The position numbers and the translations under genes were made by a program. The notes under the pieces were generated by a model. The model was not told the origin of the DNA and did no database searches. It saw only the letters and a list, made by a program, of their open reading frames with translations. A DNA stretch of 64,000 nucleotides, from the NCBI GenBank assembly GCA_002713215.1, contig PAVO01000019.1:372001-436000 (forward strand), given 5' to 3'. The stretch comes from Crocinitomicaceae bacterium (GTDB lineage: Bacteria; Bacteroidota; Bacteroidia; Flavobacteriales_G; Salibacteraceae). This document shows positions 26,938 to 35,840 of the stretch, piece after piece (position 1 is the stretch's first letter; each line of letters begins with the position of its first letter).

Positions 26938-26995
26938 GTTTGTCATCTTGAGTGATTCTGTATCCGATGACAATCGGAACAGAATTGTATCGAAA
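26938..26995 (+). repeat. Hairpin repeat, copy B
   Basis: Begins TTTGTCATCTTGAGTGA and ends TTGTATCGAAA, the same ends as copy A in opposite orientation. The centre forms a longer hairpin: ATTCTG and CAGAAT outside, CCGAT-gaca-ATCGG inside. The 224-bp gap 26791-27014 contains these two copies and 74 bp of spacer in which I see nothing. It resembles dispersed REP-like intergenic repeats. Confidence 0.7.
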
Positions 26996-27014
26996 GAGGC
27001 AAACATTTAGGGGG

Positions 27015-27665
27015 TTACTCCGATTCCGGAGCCTCCAGGATTTCCCGAATATTTTTGATGCTTTGAAAGGGATTGTCCGTTACAAATAAGTTGGAAACCC
27101 AGGTTGGAATATCCCCGCCAGTAGTGGATTTTCCTTCTGAAGATATTTCAGTACGGGTTTCATTTACCTTTCTCACTTTCCAGTATCCAATGGCCTTTTG
27201 AATTCGGATGTATTCCTCTTTTTTAGGAATGTAATTGGGCATACTAATGAACCTAAAAAACACGGCATCCTTTTCGGTTGTTTTGTCAACGATAATTTTT
27301 ACCACCATGTCTCTGTCCTGTGTTGGCCATGGGGTGTCAATCACAAAGTGAACGATGAATTCTTCATTTCCTTTTTTGTTGATTACGTCTGAGACGGTAC
27401 AATCAGCAACCCACTCTTTTCGTCGATCAATGGCATACATGTACTTCACCACATCAGCAAAGGGTTTCTCGATCATTCCACGAGCTAAATAGGCTTTTAT
27501 GGGCCATCCGGGAGCATCTTTGGTGTACACCTCAATACCGTCCTTTTTTTTGGAGATTTCCCAGTTTTTTTGCCCAAAGGTGGCCATTGGAATAAGTACC
27601 AATAAAAAAGACCTGGATATTAAAATAGCCAAGCCTTTCTTTGAGTAGTTTAAGGGAAATATCAT
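27015..27665 (-). CDS. Exported START-domain protein
   Basis: The 216-residue protein has an N-terminal signal sequence ending near MATFGQ and then a START/SRPBCC helix-grip domain: GIEVYTKDAPGWPIKAYLARG, a YAIDRRKEWVADC segment and a DTPWPTQDRDMVV block typical of bacterial START proteins. START domains bind lipids or other hydrophobic ligands in a deep pocket; ligand and role are unknown here. It is the last gene of the dcw transcript, 3 bp after yqeY, and is followed by the hairpin repeats. Its constant distance to the operon suggests co-transcription; functional coupling to division is not shown. Confidence 0.85.
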   Translation of the reverse strand: MIFPLNYSKKGLAILISRSFLLVLIPMATFGQKNWEISKKKDGIEVYTKDAPGWPIKAYLARGMIEKPFADVVKYMYAIDRRKEWVADCTVSDVINKKGNEEFIVHFVIDTPWPTQDRDMVVKIIVDKTTEKDAVFFRFISMPNYIPKKEEYIRIQKAIGYWKVRKVNETRTEISSEGKSTTGGDIPTWVSNLFVTDNPFQSIKNIREILEAPESE

Positions 27666-27668
27666 GTT

Positions 27669-28115
27669 TTAGGTTAACCTGGACTTAACCACTTGAGCAA
27701 CCATTTTATTATCTGCTTTACCGGCTAATTTGCCTGAGGCCATTCCCATTACCTTACCCATGTCCTTCATACTGCTTGCGCCAGTTTGAGCAATTACATC
27801 ATCAATAATGGCAATGACATCGTCCTCACTCATTTGAGCGGGTAGGTAGGCCTCAATTACCTTAGCCTGGTCCAGCTCTTCCTGAGCTAAATCTTGCCGA
27901 CCTTGACTTTCATAGGCCGCGGCTGCTTCCTTTCTTTGCTTTACCTGTTTCTGAAGCATCTTAATTTCTGCTTCTTCACTTGTGCCATCGTTCCCTTTTT
28001 CGGTGGCGGCCAATAGTAATGCAGATTTAACGGCTCGAAGAGCAGCTAACTTATCCTTTTCGCGCGCTTTCATAGCGGCTTTTATGTCGTTATTTACCTG
28101 ATCTACTAAAGGCAT
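27669..28115 (-). CDS. yqeY: GatB/YqeY family protein
   Basis: A 148-residue cytoplasmic helical protein of the YqeY family, related to the tRNA-binding tail of GatB. Matches: VNNDIKAAMKAREKDKLAALRAVKSAL at the N-terminus, KQRKEAAAAYESQGRQDLAQEE in the middle and a C-terminal SMKDMGKVMGMASGKLAGKADNKMVAQVV. Full length for the family. Its molecular role is not settled, though tRNA binding or amidotransferase-related functions are suspected. It sits 3 bp after ftsZ and 3 bp before the START-domain gene, so it belongs to the dcw operon in this genome. Confidence 0.93.
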   Translation of the reverse strand: MPLVDQVNNDIKAAMKAREKDKLAALRAVKSALLLAATEKGNDGTSEEAEIKMLQKQVKQRKEAAAAYESQGRQDLAQEELDQAKVIEAYLPAQMSEDDVIAIIDDVIAQTGASSMKDMGKVMGMASGKLAGKADNKMVAQVVKSRLT

Positions 28116-28118
28116 TAA

Positions 28119-29933
28119 TTAATCTACGTTATCGTGAAGAAATGAATTGTTTGATTTTATTTCAGTCTTTTTCTCCCCATCCTGATCTTCAGTTTCAGAA
28201 AGGGTCAATCGAGATACATTGCTTTCCGAAGAGGGTGTGACCTCGTCCAGATCAATAGACCTTCTTTTAAACGCAGGCTCAGTTTCCAAATTGGCAATTC
28301 CAGAAGGAGACTTCAACATGGAACTCAAATTTCTAAGGCGAGCCATTCGATCTTTAATGCTGGAGTGTTTTTCTTCAGAAGTTAATTCAGGGTCAACACT
28401 TTCTTCTGTTGCTTCCACCTCTCGCGAAACGATTTGAGGCTCTTCTTCAGCTTCAGGAGTATCGATGTTTATTTCTATGGTTTTTGCCTCTTCTTCCTTT
28501 GATTCTACAGCTTCTACTTCATCTGGGGTTCCTTCTTTTAAAGTAGGTTCCATATCGAATTCAACCTCGGTGGTATTCTCAACGGTTTCCTCAATTTCCG
28601 TATGTGCAGTTTCTTCGTAAGAGCCAAAAGAATCATCTTCAAGGGTATGGCGAATAATTTCTTTTTCTTCCTCTTCAACTGGTGCATTGTTTAAACTTGA
28701 CTCGGCTTCTAAAGTTAACTCTTCGGTTTCTTCAACCGGCTCATCGTATAAGTTCTTTCTAATTACTTCCGGTTCGGAAACTTCTTCTTTCGATGTAATC
28801 TCTGGTTCAGCTGTAGGAGTTTCTTCCTGGGGAGTATCAAAAATATTAGCCTGGGTAATTTCAGGTCGCTGTACAATGGGTTTAGTCAACTCCGTTTTTA
28901 CCTCATCGTCCAGGGTCTTAACAATACGTTGTGGTTTTTCTTCAATTGCAGCAACTCCGGTGTCTGGGCTTGAATGAAACCCAGTTGCGATGATGGTAAT
29001 GTTTATTTCTTCAGGTTCCAGGCGATCGTCAACTCCGTGTCCCCAAATTACTTCAGCTTCATCATGAGCTTTATCTTCAATGAAGTCTGTAATTTCAGAA
29101 ATCTCATCCATTAAAATATTGTTGGTTCCGTAGGTAATGTTCAATAGGATGTGAGCCGCTCCGTTTATGTCATTGTCATTCAACAATGGAGAATTAACGG
29201 CATCTTCTATGGCAACTAGGGCACGGTTTTCACCGGATGCCTTAGCAGAACCTAGAATGGCCACTCCGCTGTTAGTCATTACCGTTCTAACATCGTTGAA
29301 ATCGACATTTATTTTTCCGGTATATGTAATGGCTTCTGCAATTCCTTTAGCTGCGGTTGTCAATACATTGTCAGCCTGTTCAAATGCATTGTCCAGGGTT
29401 AGATTTCCGTACATTTCGCGGAGTTTATCGTTATTAATAACCAATAAAGTGTCCACGTTTTCGCGCATGTTTTTAATGCCGTCTTCGGCCCGGGTTCTTC
29501 GTTTTTTTCCTTCAAAAGAGAAAGGCATAGTAACAATACCCACTGTTAGGATATTAAGTTCCTTAGCCGCTTTTGCTATAACCGGGGCAGCACCTGTACC
29601 AGTTCCTCCACCCATTCCGGCAGTAATAAAAATCATTTTGGTGGTTTCACCTAAAATCTTCTTGATCTCGTCAATGCTTTCAATAGCAGCGTTTTCACCA
29701 ACATTGGCAATTGAACCTGCTCCCAATCCGGAAGTAAGTGTTGCTCCGAGCTGAATTTTAGTAGGTACGGGACTTTGATCGAGCGATTGCTGATCCGTGT
29801 TGCACACCATGAAGTCGACATCTTTTATGCCTTGTTCATACATGTGATTTACGGCGTTGCTTCCGCCTCCACCTACACCTATTACTTTAATGATAGATAA
29901 CTGATCCTTGGGTAAATCAAACTTTATAGCCAT
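28119..29933 (-). CDS. ftsZ: Cell division protein FtsZ, long-linker form
   Basis: The tubulin-like GTPase that forms the division ring. The N-terminal GTPase half is classical: GVGGGGSNAVNHM near residue 20 and the signature GMGGGTGTGAAPV at 106-118, then the T7-loop region NVDFNDVRTVM. The core ends near residue 320. It is followed by about 270 residues rich in Glu and Thr, a very acidic disordered linker, and a conserved-looking tip NNSFLHDNVD. At 604 residues it is far longer than the usual 380-400; Bacteroidota FtsZ often has an extended linker, but this one is at the long end. Between ftsA (14 bp) and yqeY (3 bp). Confidence 0.97.
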   Translation of the reverse strand: MAIKFDLPKDQLSIIKVIGVGGGGSNAVNHMYEQGIKDVDFMVCNTDQQSLDQSPVPTKIQLGATLTSGLGAGSIANVGENAAIESIDEIKKILGETTKMIFITAGMGGGTGTGAAPVIAKAAKELNILTVGIVTMPFSFEGKKRRTRAEDGIKNMRENVDTLLVINNDKLREMYGNLTLDNAFEQADNVLTTAAKGIAEAITYTGKINVDFNDVRTVMTNSGVAILGSAKASGENRALVAIEDAVNSPLLNDNDINGAAHILLNITYGTNNILMDEISEITDFIEDKAHDEAEVIWGHGVDDRLEPEEINITIIATGFHSSPDTGVAAIEEKPQRIVKTLDDEVKTELTKPIVQRPEITQANIFDTPQEETPTAEPEITSKEEVSEPEVIRKNLYDEPVEETEELTLEAESSLNNAPVEEEEKEIIRHTLEDDSFGSYEETAHTEIEETVENTTEVEFDMEPTLKEGTPDEVEAVESKEEEAKTIEINIDTPEAEEEPQIVSREVEATEESVDPELTSEEKHSSIKDRMARLRNLSSMLKSPSGIANLETEPAFKRRSIDLDEVTPSSESNVSRLTLSETEDQDGEKKTEIKSNNSFLHDNVD

Positions 29934-29947
29934 AATTTCAGTATTTA

Positions 29948-31333
29948 TTACTCGTCTCCTTCCAAATAATGTTTTGCTCGTTCTAGAAAACGGCTGAGCA
30001 AACTACCGCGTCGATCCATGTCACTGTGATCTTCAAAATTCAAATTATCGTCTTCTTCTGCTTCGTCGAGTTCAGAAACCACTTCATCCGTTTCGGTTTG
30101 GTTTGCAGTTGGTTCAGCAATTGGGTCTTGTGTAACTCGGTTTGTGTTTTGAGAATTATTCAACCGCTCCTGGTATTCCAGAAAATCATAACCTTTAAGG
30201 ACCAAACCAACACCCGTTGAAAAGGTAGGGCTGGTGATTTCTTCTGTACCGGCAGCCAAGTGTTCGGCAGGGTAACCGATTCGGGCATCCATTCCCGTGG
30301 TAAATTCAAACAATTGGGTAACGTGCTTCAATTGAGAACCACCTCCGGTTACCACTATACCAGCAATTAGTTTGTGTTCAAAACCAGAATTACGAATCTC
30401 GTAATACACTTGCTCAATAATTTCAGTCATCCGAGCTTCAATGATATGAGCAAGGTTTTTCACTGAAATCTCTTTTGGGGTTCTACCGCGAAGTCCAGGA
30501 ATGGAAATAATTTCATTTTCCTGGTTTTCGCTCGCTAGAGTAGACCCGAATTTTAGTTTTAATAGTTCAGCTTGTTTTCTAATGATGGAACATCCTTCTT
30601 TAATGTCGTCGCTAATCACATTGCCACCGAAAGGAATTACAGCCGAGTGACGAATGATGTTTTCCTGAAAAATAGCCAGATCCGTAGTTCCACCTCCTAT
30701 GTCAACCAGTGCAACACCAGCTTCTTTCTCATCTTCGTGTAAGGTTGCTTCAGCACTTGCCAAAGGTTCTAGTGTAATTTCCAGCGCTTTCAAGCCAGCC
30801 TTCTCAACACACTTTACAATGTTTTTTACCGCGGCTACCTGTGCAATAATCAAATGGAAATTGGCCTCCAATCGTCCACCTGACATACCAACAGGGTCAA
30901 TGATTCCTTGTTCGTTATCGACTATATATTCTTGCGGAATAACGTCAATAATTTCTTCCCCTGGTTGCATAACCAGTTTGTACATGTCTCGTCGAAGTGC
31001 CTCTACATCCTGTTCTGTGATTTCATCTTCGTAGCTGTCACGAATTTTTACACCACGGTGCTGAATACTTCGAATGTGCTGTCCGGCAATTCCAACATTT
31101 ACCTCGCGAACCGTAAGCTCTGATTTTTCTTCAGCTTGACGTACTGCCTCTTTAATCGCTTCAACTGTAGGAGTAATGTGTGTAACCACACCTCGGCTTA
31201 CACCTGGTGATGGGGCTTTTCCCATGCCAAGAATTTCCAGCTTTCCGTGCTCATTTTTCCTCCCTATTAGTACCGCAATCTTTGTGGTTCCAATATCAAG
31301 ACCTACTACGTAATCCGTTGTTTTGTTTGACAT
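29948..31333 (-). CDS. ftsA: Cell division protein FtsA
   Basis: Actin-like protein tethering FtsZ to the membrane. The ATP-binding motifs are visible: VGLDIGTTKIAVLIG at the start, the VALVDIGGGTTDLAIF phosphate-2 block, and VVTGGGSQLKHV near residue 335. The C-terminus is an acidic linker followed by an amphipathic helix, SLLSRFLERAKHYLEGDE, the membrane-targeting sequence. I chose ATG 31333 (461 residues), 4 bp after the ftsQ stop, because it gives a family-like N-terminus; a start at 31357 would overlap ftsQ and add eight unconserved residues. Confidence 0.95.
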   Translation of the reverse strand: MSNKTTDYVVGLDIGTTKIAVLIGRKNEHGKLEILGMGKAPSPGVSRGVVTHITPTVEAIKEAVRQAEEKSELTVREVNVGIAGQHIRSIQHRGVKIRDSYEDEITEQDVEALRRDMYKLVMQPGEEIIDVIPQEYIVDNEQGIIDPVGMSGGRLEANFHLIIAQVAAVKNIVKCVEKAGLKALEITLEPLASAEATLHEDEKEAGVALVDIGGGTTDLAIFQENIIRHSAVIPFGGNVISDDIKEGCSIIRKQAELLKLKFGSTLASENQENEIISIPGLRGRTPKEISVKNLAHIIEARMTEIIEQVYYEIRNSGFEHKLIAGIVVTGGGSQLKHVTQLFEFTTGMDARIGYPAEHLAAGTEEITSPTFSTGVGLVLKGYDFLEYQERLNNSQNTNRVTQDPIAEPTANQTETDEVVSELDEAEEDDNLNFEDHSDMDRRGSLLSRFLERAKHYLEGDE

Positions 31334-31337
31334 ATGC

Positions 31338-32204
31338 TTATCTTTTAGTACAGACAACCTGATTTTTATATTTTAAATTAATTACCGAGTATTCATTCCA
31401 CCCGGTTCTACTAAGACCCTTTTTATAAAAGGTCATAAGTTTTTCAAATTTCTCTTCCAACTCAGCGCTTGAGCCGAACAATATGGAATGACCACCCACA
31501 CGAGGAGTCAATTCAAAATCACCATTGGCGTTTACATAAATCTGAGAAATTTGAGCTCTCCAAAAGGGATTTTCATCAATAAAACTGGCCAGCTGAAATA
31601 GCTCCTTTAATTGATTGGCGCCAGGCAATTCTTCCTGATCGACTTTTAATTGCTGAATTAAACCCGTGTTTTGAACAGCACTGGTATTTGACTTCCTGAA
31701 AATGCGGTTAATTCTTTCTTCCAAATCTTCCAGCACATAGACCGTGGAATAGGGAATGTTAATTTCACCATTGGCTACAAGAACCCTGGCAGAGTATTGA
31801 TTGCTTAATGGCATTAGGCTTCCTTTTCTATCCAAATAGAAACTCTCTCCGAAGCGATTGTAAATTCGAATGATAGGCTCTCGCTCTTTAACCTGAATCA
31901 TCACATTTCCGGAAATTGTCCTGTAAACATTTGCCTTTGAAATGGAAGGTTTGTTGCTTAATAATACTTCCAATTGGCGAATATCAATGTCATTTATGTT
32001 CTGATTTTCGACCCCATAACCCAGATTTGAGAACATAGTTCGTATGTTTTCCTTGGTCACAAAGCGCGATTGGACCGGTTGATCAATGGAAATTTGCAAG
32101 TCAGAATAGCTTTGTTGCCCCTTCTTTTCGGAAGAAAAACCCATTAAAAGAGCCATTCCTAATAAAAGGACCACCCACGATAATATGTTGAGAATCTTAG
32201 CCAT
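31338..32204 (-). CDS. ftsQ: Cell division protein FtsQ/DivIB family
   Basis: A 288-residue bitopic inner-membrane protein: a short cytoplasmic start, one membrane helix at about 5-23 (ILSWVVLLLGMALLMGF), and a periplasmic domain beginning with a POTRA-like segment (QSRFVTKENIRTMFSNLGYG ... RQLEVLLSNKPSISKANVY). The REPIIRIYNRFGESFYLDRKG block is typical of FtsQ. It links FtsL/FtsB-type proteins to late divisome members. It overlaps murC by 8 bp and lies just before ftsA, the classical ftsQAZ order. Confidence 0.92.
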   Translation of the reverse strand: MAKILNILSWVVLLLGMALLMGFSSEKKGQQSYSDLQISIDQPVQSRFVTKENIRTMFSNLGYGVENQNINDIDIRQLEVLLSNKPSISKANVYRTISGNVMIQVKEREPIIRIYNRFGESFYLDRKGSLMPLSNQYSARVLVANGEINIPYSTVYVLEDLEERINRIFRKSNTSAVQNTGLIQQLKVDQEELPGANQLKELFQLASFIDENPFWRAQISQIYVNANGDFELTPRVGGHSILFGSSAELEEKFEKLMTFYKKGLSRTGWNEYSVINLKYKNQVVCTKR

Positions 32205-33570
32205 TCGGGTATAACTCGCCTATGTTCTGAGTTAGGGATGGCACCATTTCACCAATGTCTCCGGCCCCTAAAGTCATTACTATCTGTAAATGTTGGCTTT
32301 TAAAGAAGTCTGGTCTAAGCAATTCTTCCTTTTTTACTAACTTTTTGTTTTTAATATCTATCTGATCCAAAATAAGTTGAGAGCTTACCCCTTCAATTGG
32401 TTTTTCACGAGCTGGGTAAATAGGCAATAAAAAAACGGCATTGGCCAGTGACAAGCTTTGAGCAAATTCAGGGGCAAAGTCCTGGGTTCGGCTATATAAA
32501 TGCGGCTGAAAAATAACCGTGAGCTGTTTTCCCGGAAACAATTGTTTGACGGATAAAAGCGCCGACCTGATTTCCTCCGGGTGGTGGGCGTAATCGTCAA
32601 TGTAAATGATGTTTTCTTGCCTGAGTTGAAATTGAAACCTTCTTTCTATACCCAAAAAGCCTTCAATTGCTGTTCTGACGGCATTTTCTTCAATCCCCAT
32701 GTAAAGCGATACAGCAATAGCTGCGGTTGCGTTTTCAACGTTGTGTTTCCCGGGGAAGACCAGCTTCAGGCTTTCAATTCTGGTTTTATCGTAATTGAAG
32801 TTGAAAACGGAATTACCGTTATCCGAGTATATGTTGGTAGAAAAGTAATCCGCTGACTCCTCAATGCTGTAGGTAAAGCTTTTTACATTGGACGGAACGG
32901 TGAGGTCAATTCCCTTTTTGTAGAAAATGGCTCCACCCGGATTGGTTCTTTTGGCAAATTCAGAGAAGGTGTTTTGAATGTCTTCCTGATTGGAATAAAT
33001 GTCCAAATGGTCAGCATCCGTTGAGGTTATTACCGATACGTAGGGGGATAGTTGTAAAAAAGAACGATCAAATTCATCGGCTTCTACCACACTGGTGTTC
33101 GTGTTTTCATGATAGAGGAAATTGGTGTTGTAGTTTCTTGAAATTCCTCCTAAAAATGCGCTGCAGTGTTTGCCCGAGTTGGTAAGGATATGGGCAATCA
33201 TAGTGGATACCGTCGTTTTTCCATGAGTACCTGCTACGGCAATACACTCTGTATGCCTGGTGATGTTTCCAAGAACCTCAGATCTTTTCTTAATGGGAAT
33301 ATTCTGTTCCGCGAAGTACTTGTACAACCGACTTTCTGTGCTAATTGCCGGAGTCCAAACCACCAGATCAAACTGTTCCGTAATTAATTCAGGGTTTTCG
33401 TCATAAATAATTTTAATTCCTTCTTCTTCCAAATCGTTGGTGACTCGTGAGTAGGTTTTATCATAGCCTTCTACATTAACTTCTTTGTGTTTGAAGTAAC
33501 GAGCAATGGCTGACATACCAATTCCACCAATTCCCAAAAAGAAAATTCTATTTAAGTTTTTGTAGTCCAA
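32197..33570 (-). CDS. murC: UDP-N-acetylmuramate--L-alanine ligase
   Basis: The 457-residue cytosolic ligase adds the first amino acid, L-alanine, to UDP-MurNAc using ATP. Evidence: N-terminal Rossmann-like IFFLGIGGIGMSAIARYF, the P-loop GTHGKTT at 114-120, the VVEADEFDRSFL block and C-terminal DDYAHHPEEIRS and QPHLYSRT motifs, all characteristic of MurC. Length is normal. The stop overlaps the start of ftsQ by 8 bp and the start lies 3 bp after murG, so it is part of the dcw transcript. Confidence 0.97.
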   Translation of the reverse strand: MDYKNLNRIFFLGIGGIGMSAIARYFKHKEVNVEGYDKTYSRVTNDLEEEGIKIIYDENPELITEQFDLVVWTPAISTESRLYKYFAEQNIPIKKRSEVLGNITRHTECIAVAGTHGKTTVSTMIAHILTNSGKHCSAFLGGISRNYNTNFLYHENTNTSVVEADEFDRSFLQLSPYVSVITSTDADHLDIYSNQEDIQNTFSEFAKRTNPGGAIFYKKGIDLTVPSNVKSFTYSIEESADYFSTNIYSDNGNSVFNFNYDKTRIESLKLVFPGKHNVENATAAIAVSLYMGIEENAVRTAIEGFLGIERRFQFQLRQENIIYIDDYAHHPEEIRSALLSVKQLFPGKQLTVIFQPHLYSRTQDFAPEFAQSLSLANAVFLLPIYPAREKPIEGVSSQLILDQIDIKNKKLVKKEELLRPDFFKSQHLQIVMTLGAGDIGEMVPSLTQNIGELYPNG

Positions 33571-33573
33571 GGC

Positions 33574-34677
33574 TTAAGTGTTGATCATTTTTAAGACTTC
33601 TTTGGCGATGGTTCTTGCAGAATCAGGTTTGCTTAGCGGTTTTATGTTTTGCCGTAGTTTTTCGAGCTCACTGTCGTTCTTTATTAATTCGGTAACCGCT
33701 CCAAACAGTTTTAGTGGTGCTTCCGAGTTTTTAACAATGATGGCCGCATCGTGACGGGCAAGTGCCTCTGCATTTTTAGTCTGATGATCTTCAGCAGCGG
33801 TAGGTAGTGGAACCAAAATACAGGGTTTGTTGGTCAGGCAAATCTCAGAAACAGCAATGGCTCCAGCCCTGGATATTACCACATCAGCGGCAGCATAGGC
33901 CAAATCCATTCGGGTAATGAATTGGTGCACTTTAATGCCTTGGTCAGCAAAGGGATTTGCAGCATTTGAAATTCCTTCATAGGAAACCTTACCCGTTTGC
34001 CATACCATTTGAATATTCTCGTTGACAATATCCTTAATATGGGGCATCATGCTATCGTTGATTGCTTTTGCTCCGAGGCTACCACCAACAATTAGAATGG
34101 TCTTTTTGTTAGGTTCCAGGTCGAAGAACTTTAAAGCCTCTTCCTTTTTTCCTTCGATTTTAACTATTTCTTCCCGCACAGGATTACCTGTAACCACAAT
34201 TTTGTTTTTAGGGAAGAAACTTTCCATTCCATCAAAGGCAACACATACTTTGTTCACTTTTTTGCCCAGGATTTTATTGGTGATGCCAGCGTACGAATTC
34301 TGTTCCTGAATAAGTGATGGAATGCCCATTCTGGAGCTTACCCAGAGAACAGGTCCACTGGCATAACCACCGGTGCCAATAACGGCATTGGGTTTAAATT
34401 TCTTGACAATGCTTTTCGCATCCATCAAACTTTGAATCACTTTGAAAGGAAAAAGCAGGTTTTTTAAACTTAGGGTTCTTTGAAATCCACTGATCCAAAG
34501 CCCTTCAATTTTATATCCTGAAGCCGGGACTTTTTCCATCTCCATTCTCCCTTGCGCACCTACAAAAAGAACCTCAATTTCAGGGTCCATTTCACGAAGT
34601 GCATCGGCAATAGCAATTGCCGGGAATATGTGCCCTCCTGTACCTCCTCCGGAAAGAATGATTTTATGCGATGGCAT
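33574..34677 (-). CDS. murG: UDP-GlcNAc:lipid I N-acetylglucosaminyltransferase
   Basis: This 367-residue GT28-family enzyme adds GlcNAc to lipid I on the inner face of the membrane, making lipid II. Motifs: the G-loop SGGGTGGHIFPAIAIADAL at the N-terminus, GTGGYASGPVLW, IQEQNSYAGITNKIL, and the donor-binding region SRAGAIAVSEICLTNKPCILVPLPTAAEDHQTKNAEAL. The start overlaps ftsW by 14 bp and the stop is 3 bp from murC, so translation is probably coupled along this part of the operon. Confidence 0.97.
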   Translation of the reverse strand: MPSHKIILSGGGTGGHIFPAIAIADALREMDPEIEVLFVGAQGRMEMEKVPASGYKIEGLWISGFQRTLSLKNLLFPFKVIQSLMDAKSIVKKFKPNAVIGTGGYASGPVLWVSSRMGIPSLIQEQNSYAGITNKILGKKVNKVCVAFDGMESFFPKNKIVVTGNPVREEIVKIEGKKEEALKFFDLEPNKKTILIVGGSLGAKAINDSMMPHIKDIVNENIQMVWQTGKVSYEGISNAANPFADQGIKVHQFITRMDLAYAAADVVISRAGAIAVSEICLTNKPCILVPLPTAAEDHQTKNAEALARHDAAIIVKNSEAPLKLFGAVTELIKNDSELEKLRQNIKPLSKPDSARTIAKEVLKMINT

Positions 34678-35836
34678 AGTCTTCGATTTTAATTTTCTTT
34701 TTGTTCTCTAGTTCAACACCACGGCTTACGCTTAAAATAATGCCTAAACTCAGACAGGTAAACCAGGTGGAAGTTCCACCCATACTTACCAGGGGTAATG
34801 GTTGTCCGGTAACGGGTACCAGATTAACAGCTACAGCCATATTGATGAACCCTTGAAATACGAGTAGAAAACAGAGACCAACAGCGAGCAATTGGGCGAA
34901 CTGATTTTCTGTTTTTTGCGAAATTTTTATGGTCCGAAAGAACAGGACGAGGTAGAGCATGAGAATAAAAGCACCTCCTATTAGCCCATACTCTTCAATG
35001 ACAATGGCATAAATAAAATCGGAATAGGGGTGTGGTAGGAAATTCCGTTGATTGCTGTTCCCAGGGCCTTTTCCTGCCACTCCTCCTTTAGCGATGGCAA
35101 TTTTGGCCTGTTCAATTTGATAATTACCATTTGCATCTTTCTTGTTCTCAGAGTAACGTTCAATCCTTTTTTGCCATGTTTTAGCACGGGGGAACAAATT
35201 GGGAGCAAATTGCACCACAAGAAAAATGGCTGCCGCAGCAACAATTCCAGCTGGTATTAGTGATAGAAAGTGTTTGAACGGAGTTCCTCCCATAAACATG
35301 ATAATCATGCAGGTGACAAAAAGCACTGCTGCCGTACTGAAATTTGCAGGCAGAATTAATGCACATACAATTCCCACCGGAACTATAATCGGGACAAAAG
35401 ATTCCCTAAAGTTATCCAGCATATTGCGCTTGAGGTAGAGCATTCGCGCTACATACATTACCAAGGCTACTTTGGCTAAATCCGAAGTTTGAAACGATTG
35501 ATTAATTACGGGGATAACCAACCACCTACTGGCATTGTTCAGATTTGAACCAATAATTAGTGTAAGCAATAAAAGGGGAATGGACAGGTACAATAACAAT
35601 TGAGAAATGCGTGAGAAATAGGAGTATTTCATCTTGTGGGTAACAAACATGATAACCAGCCCCAACCCTATAAAGATACCATGGCGAAACAGGTAGTAGA
35701 ACGTGTTTCCATCATGGTGTTTGTAGGCGAGCGTTACAATGGAGCTGTATACGAGCAGTAAGCTACTTACTCCTAATAGCAACGCGATGAGCCAAATGGC
35801 TCGATCCCCTTTAAAATATGTAGCAAAGTTTTTCAA
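34664..35836 (-). CDS. ftsW: SEDS-family septal glycosyltransferase FtsW
   Basis: A 390-residue polytopic protein of the SEDS family (FtsW/RodA/SpoVE), with about ten membrane segments. FtsW polymerises lipid II into septal glycan together with the class B penicillin-binding protein FtsI. Typical features are the NNASRWLVIP segment, the large periplasmic loop after helix 7 (KGPGNSNQRNFLPHPYSDFIYAIVIEEYGLIGG) and the C-terminal block TGQPLPLVSMGGTSTWF. Placement between murD and murG inside the dcw cluster supports FtsW rather than RodA. It overlaps murG by 14 bp. Confidence 0.95.
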   Translation of the reverse strand: MKNFATYFKGDRAIWLIALLLGVSSLLLVYSSIVTLAYKHHDGNTFYYLFRHGIFIGLGLVIMFVTHKMKYSYFSRISQLLLYLSIPLLLLTLIIGSNLNNASRWLVIPVINQSFQTSDLAKVALVMYVARMLYLKRNMLDNFRESFVPIIVPVGIVCALILPANFSTAAVLFVTCMIIMFMGGTPFKHFLSLIPAGIVAAAAIFLVVQFAPNLFPRAKTWQKRIERYSENKKDANGNYQIEQAKIAIAKGGVAGKGPGNSNQRNFLPHPYSDFIYAIVIEEYGLIGGAFILMLYLVLFFRTIKISQKTENQFAQLLAVGLCFLLVFQGFINMAVAVNLVPVTGQPLPLVSMGGTSTWFTCLSLGIILSVSRGVELENKKKIKIEDYAIA

Positions 35837-35840
35837 CCTT

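Noticed and set aside
29167-29754. Long plus-strand open frame (195 codons) inside ftsZ
   Set aside because: It lies wholly within the conserved GTPase region of ftsZ on the other strand, has a composition explained by the opposite strand, and no promoter or recognisable motif.
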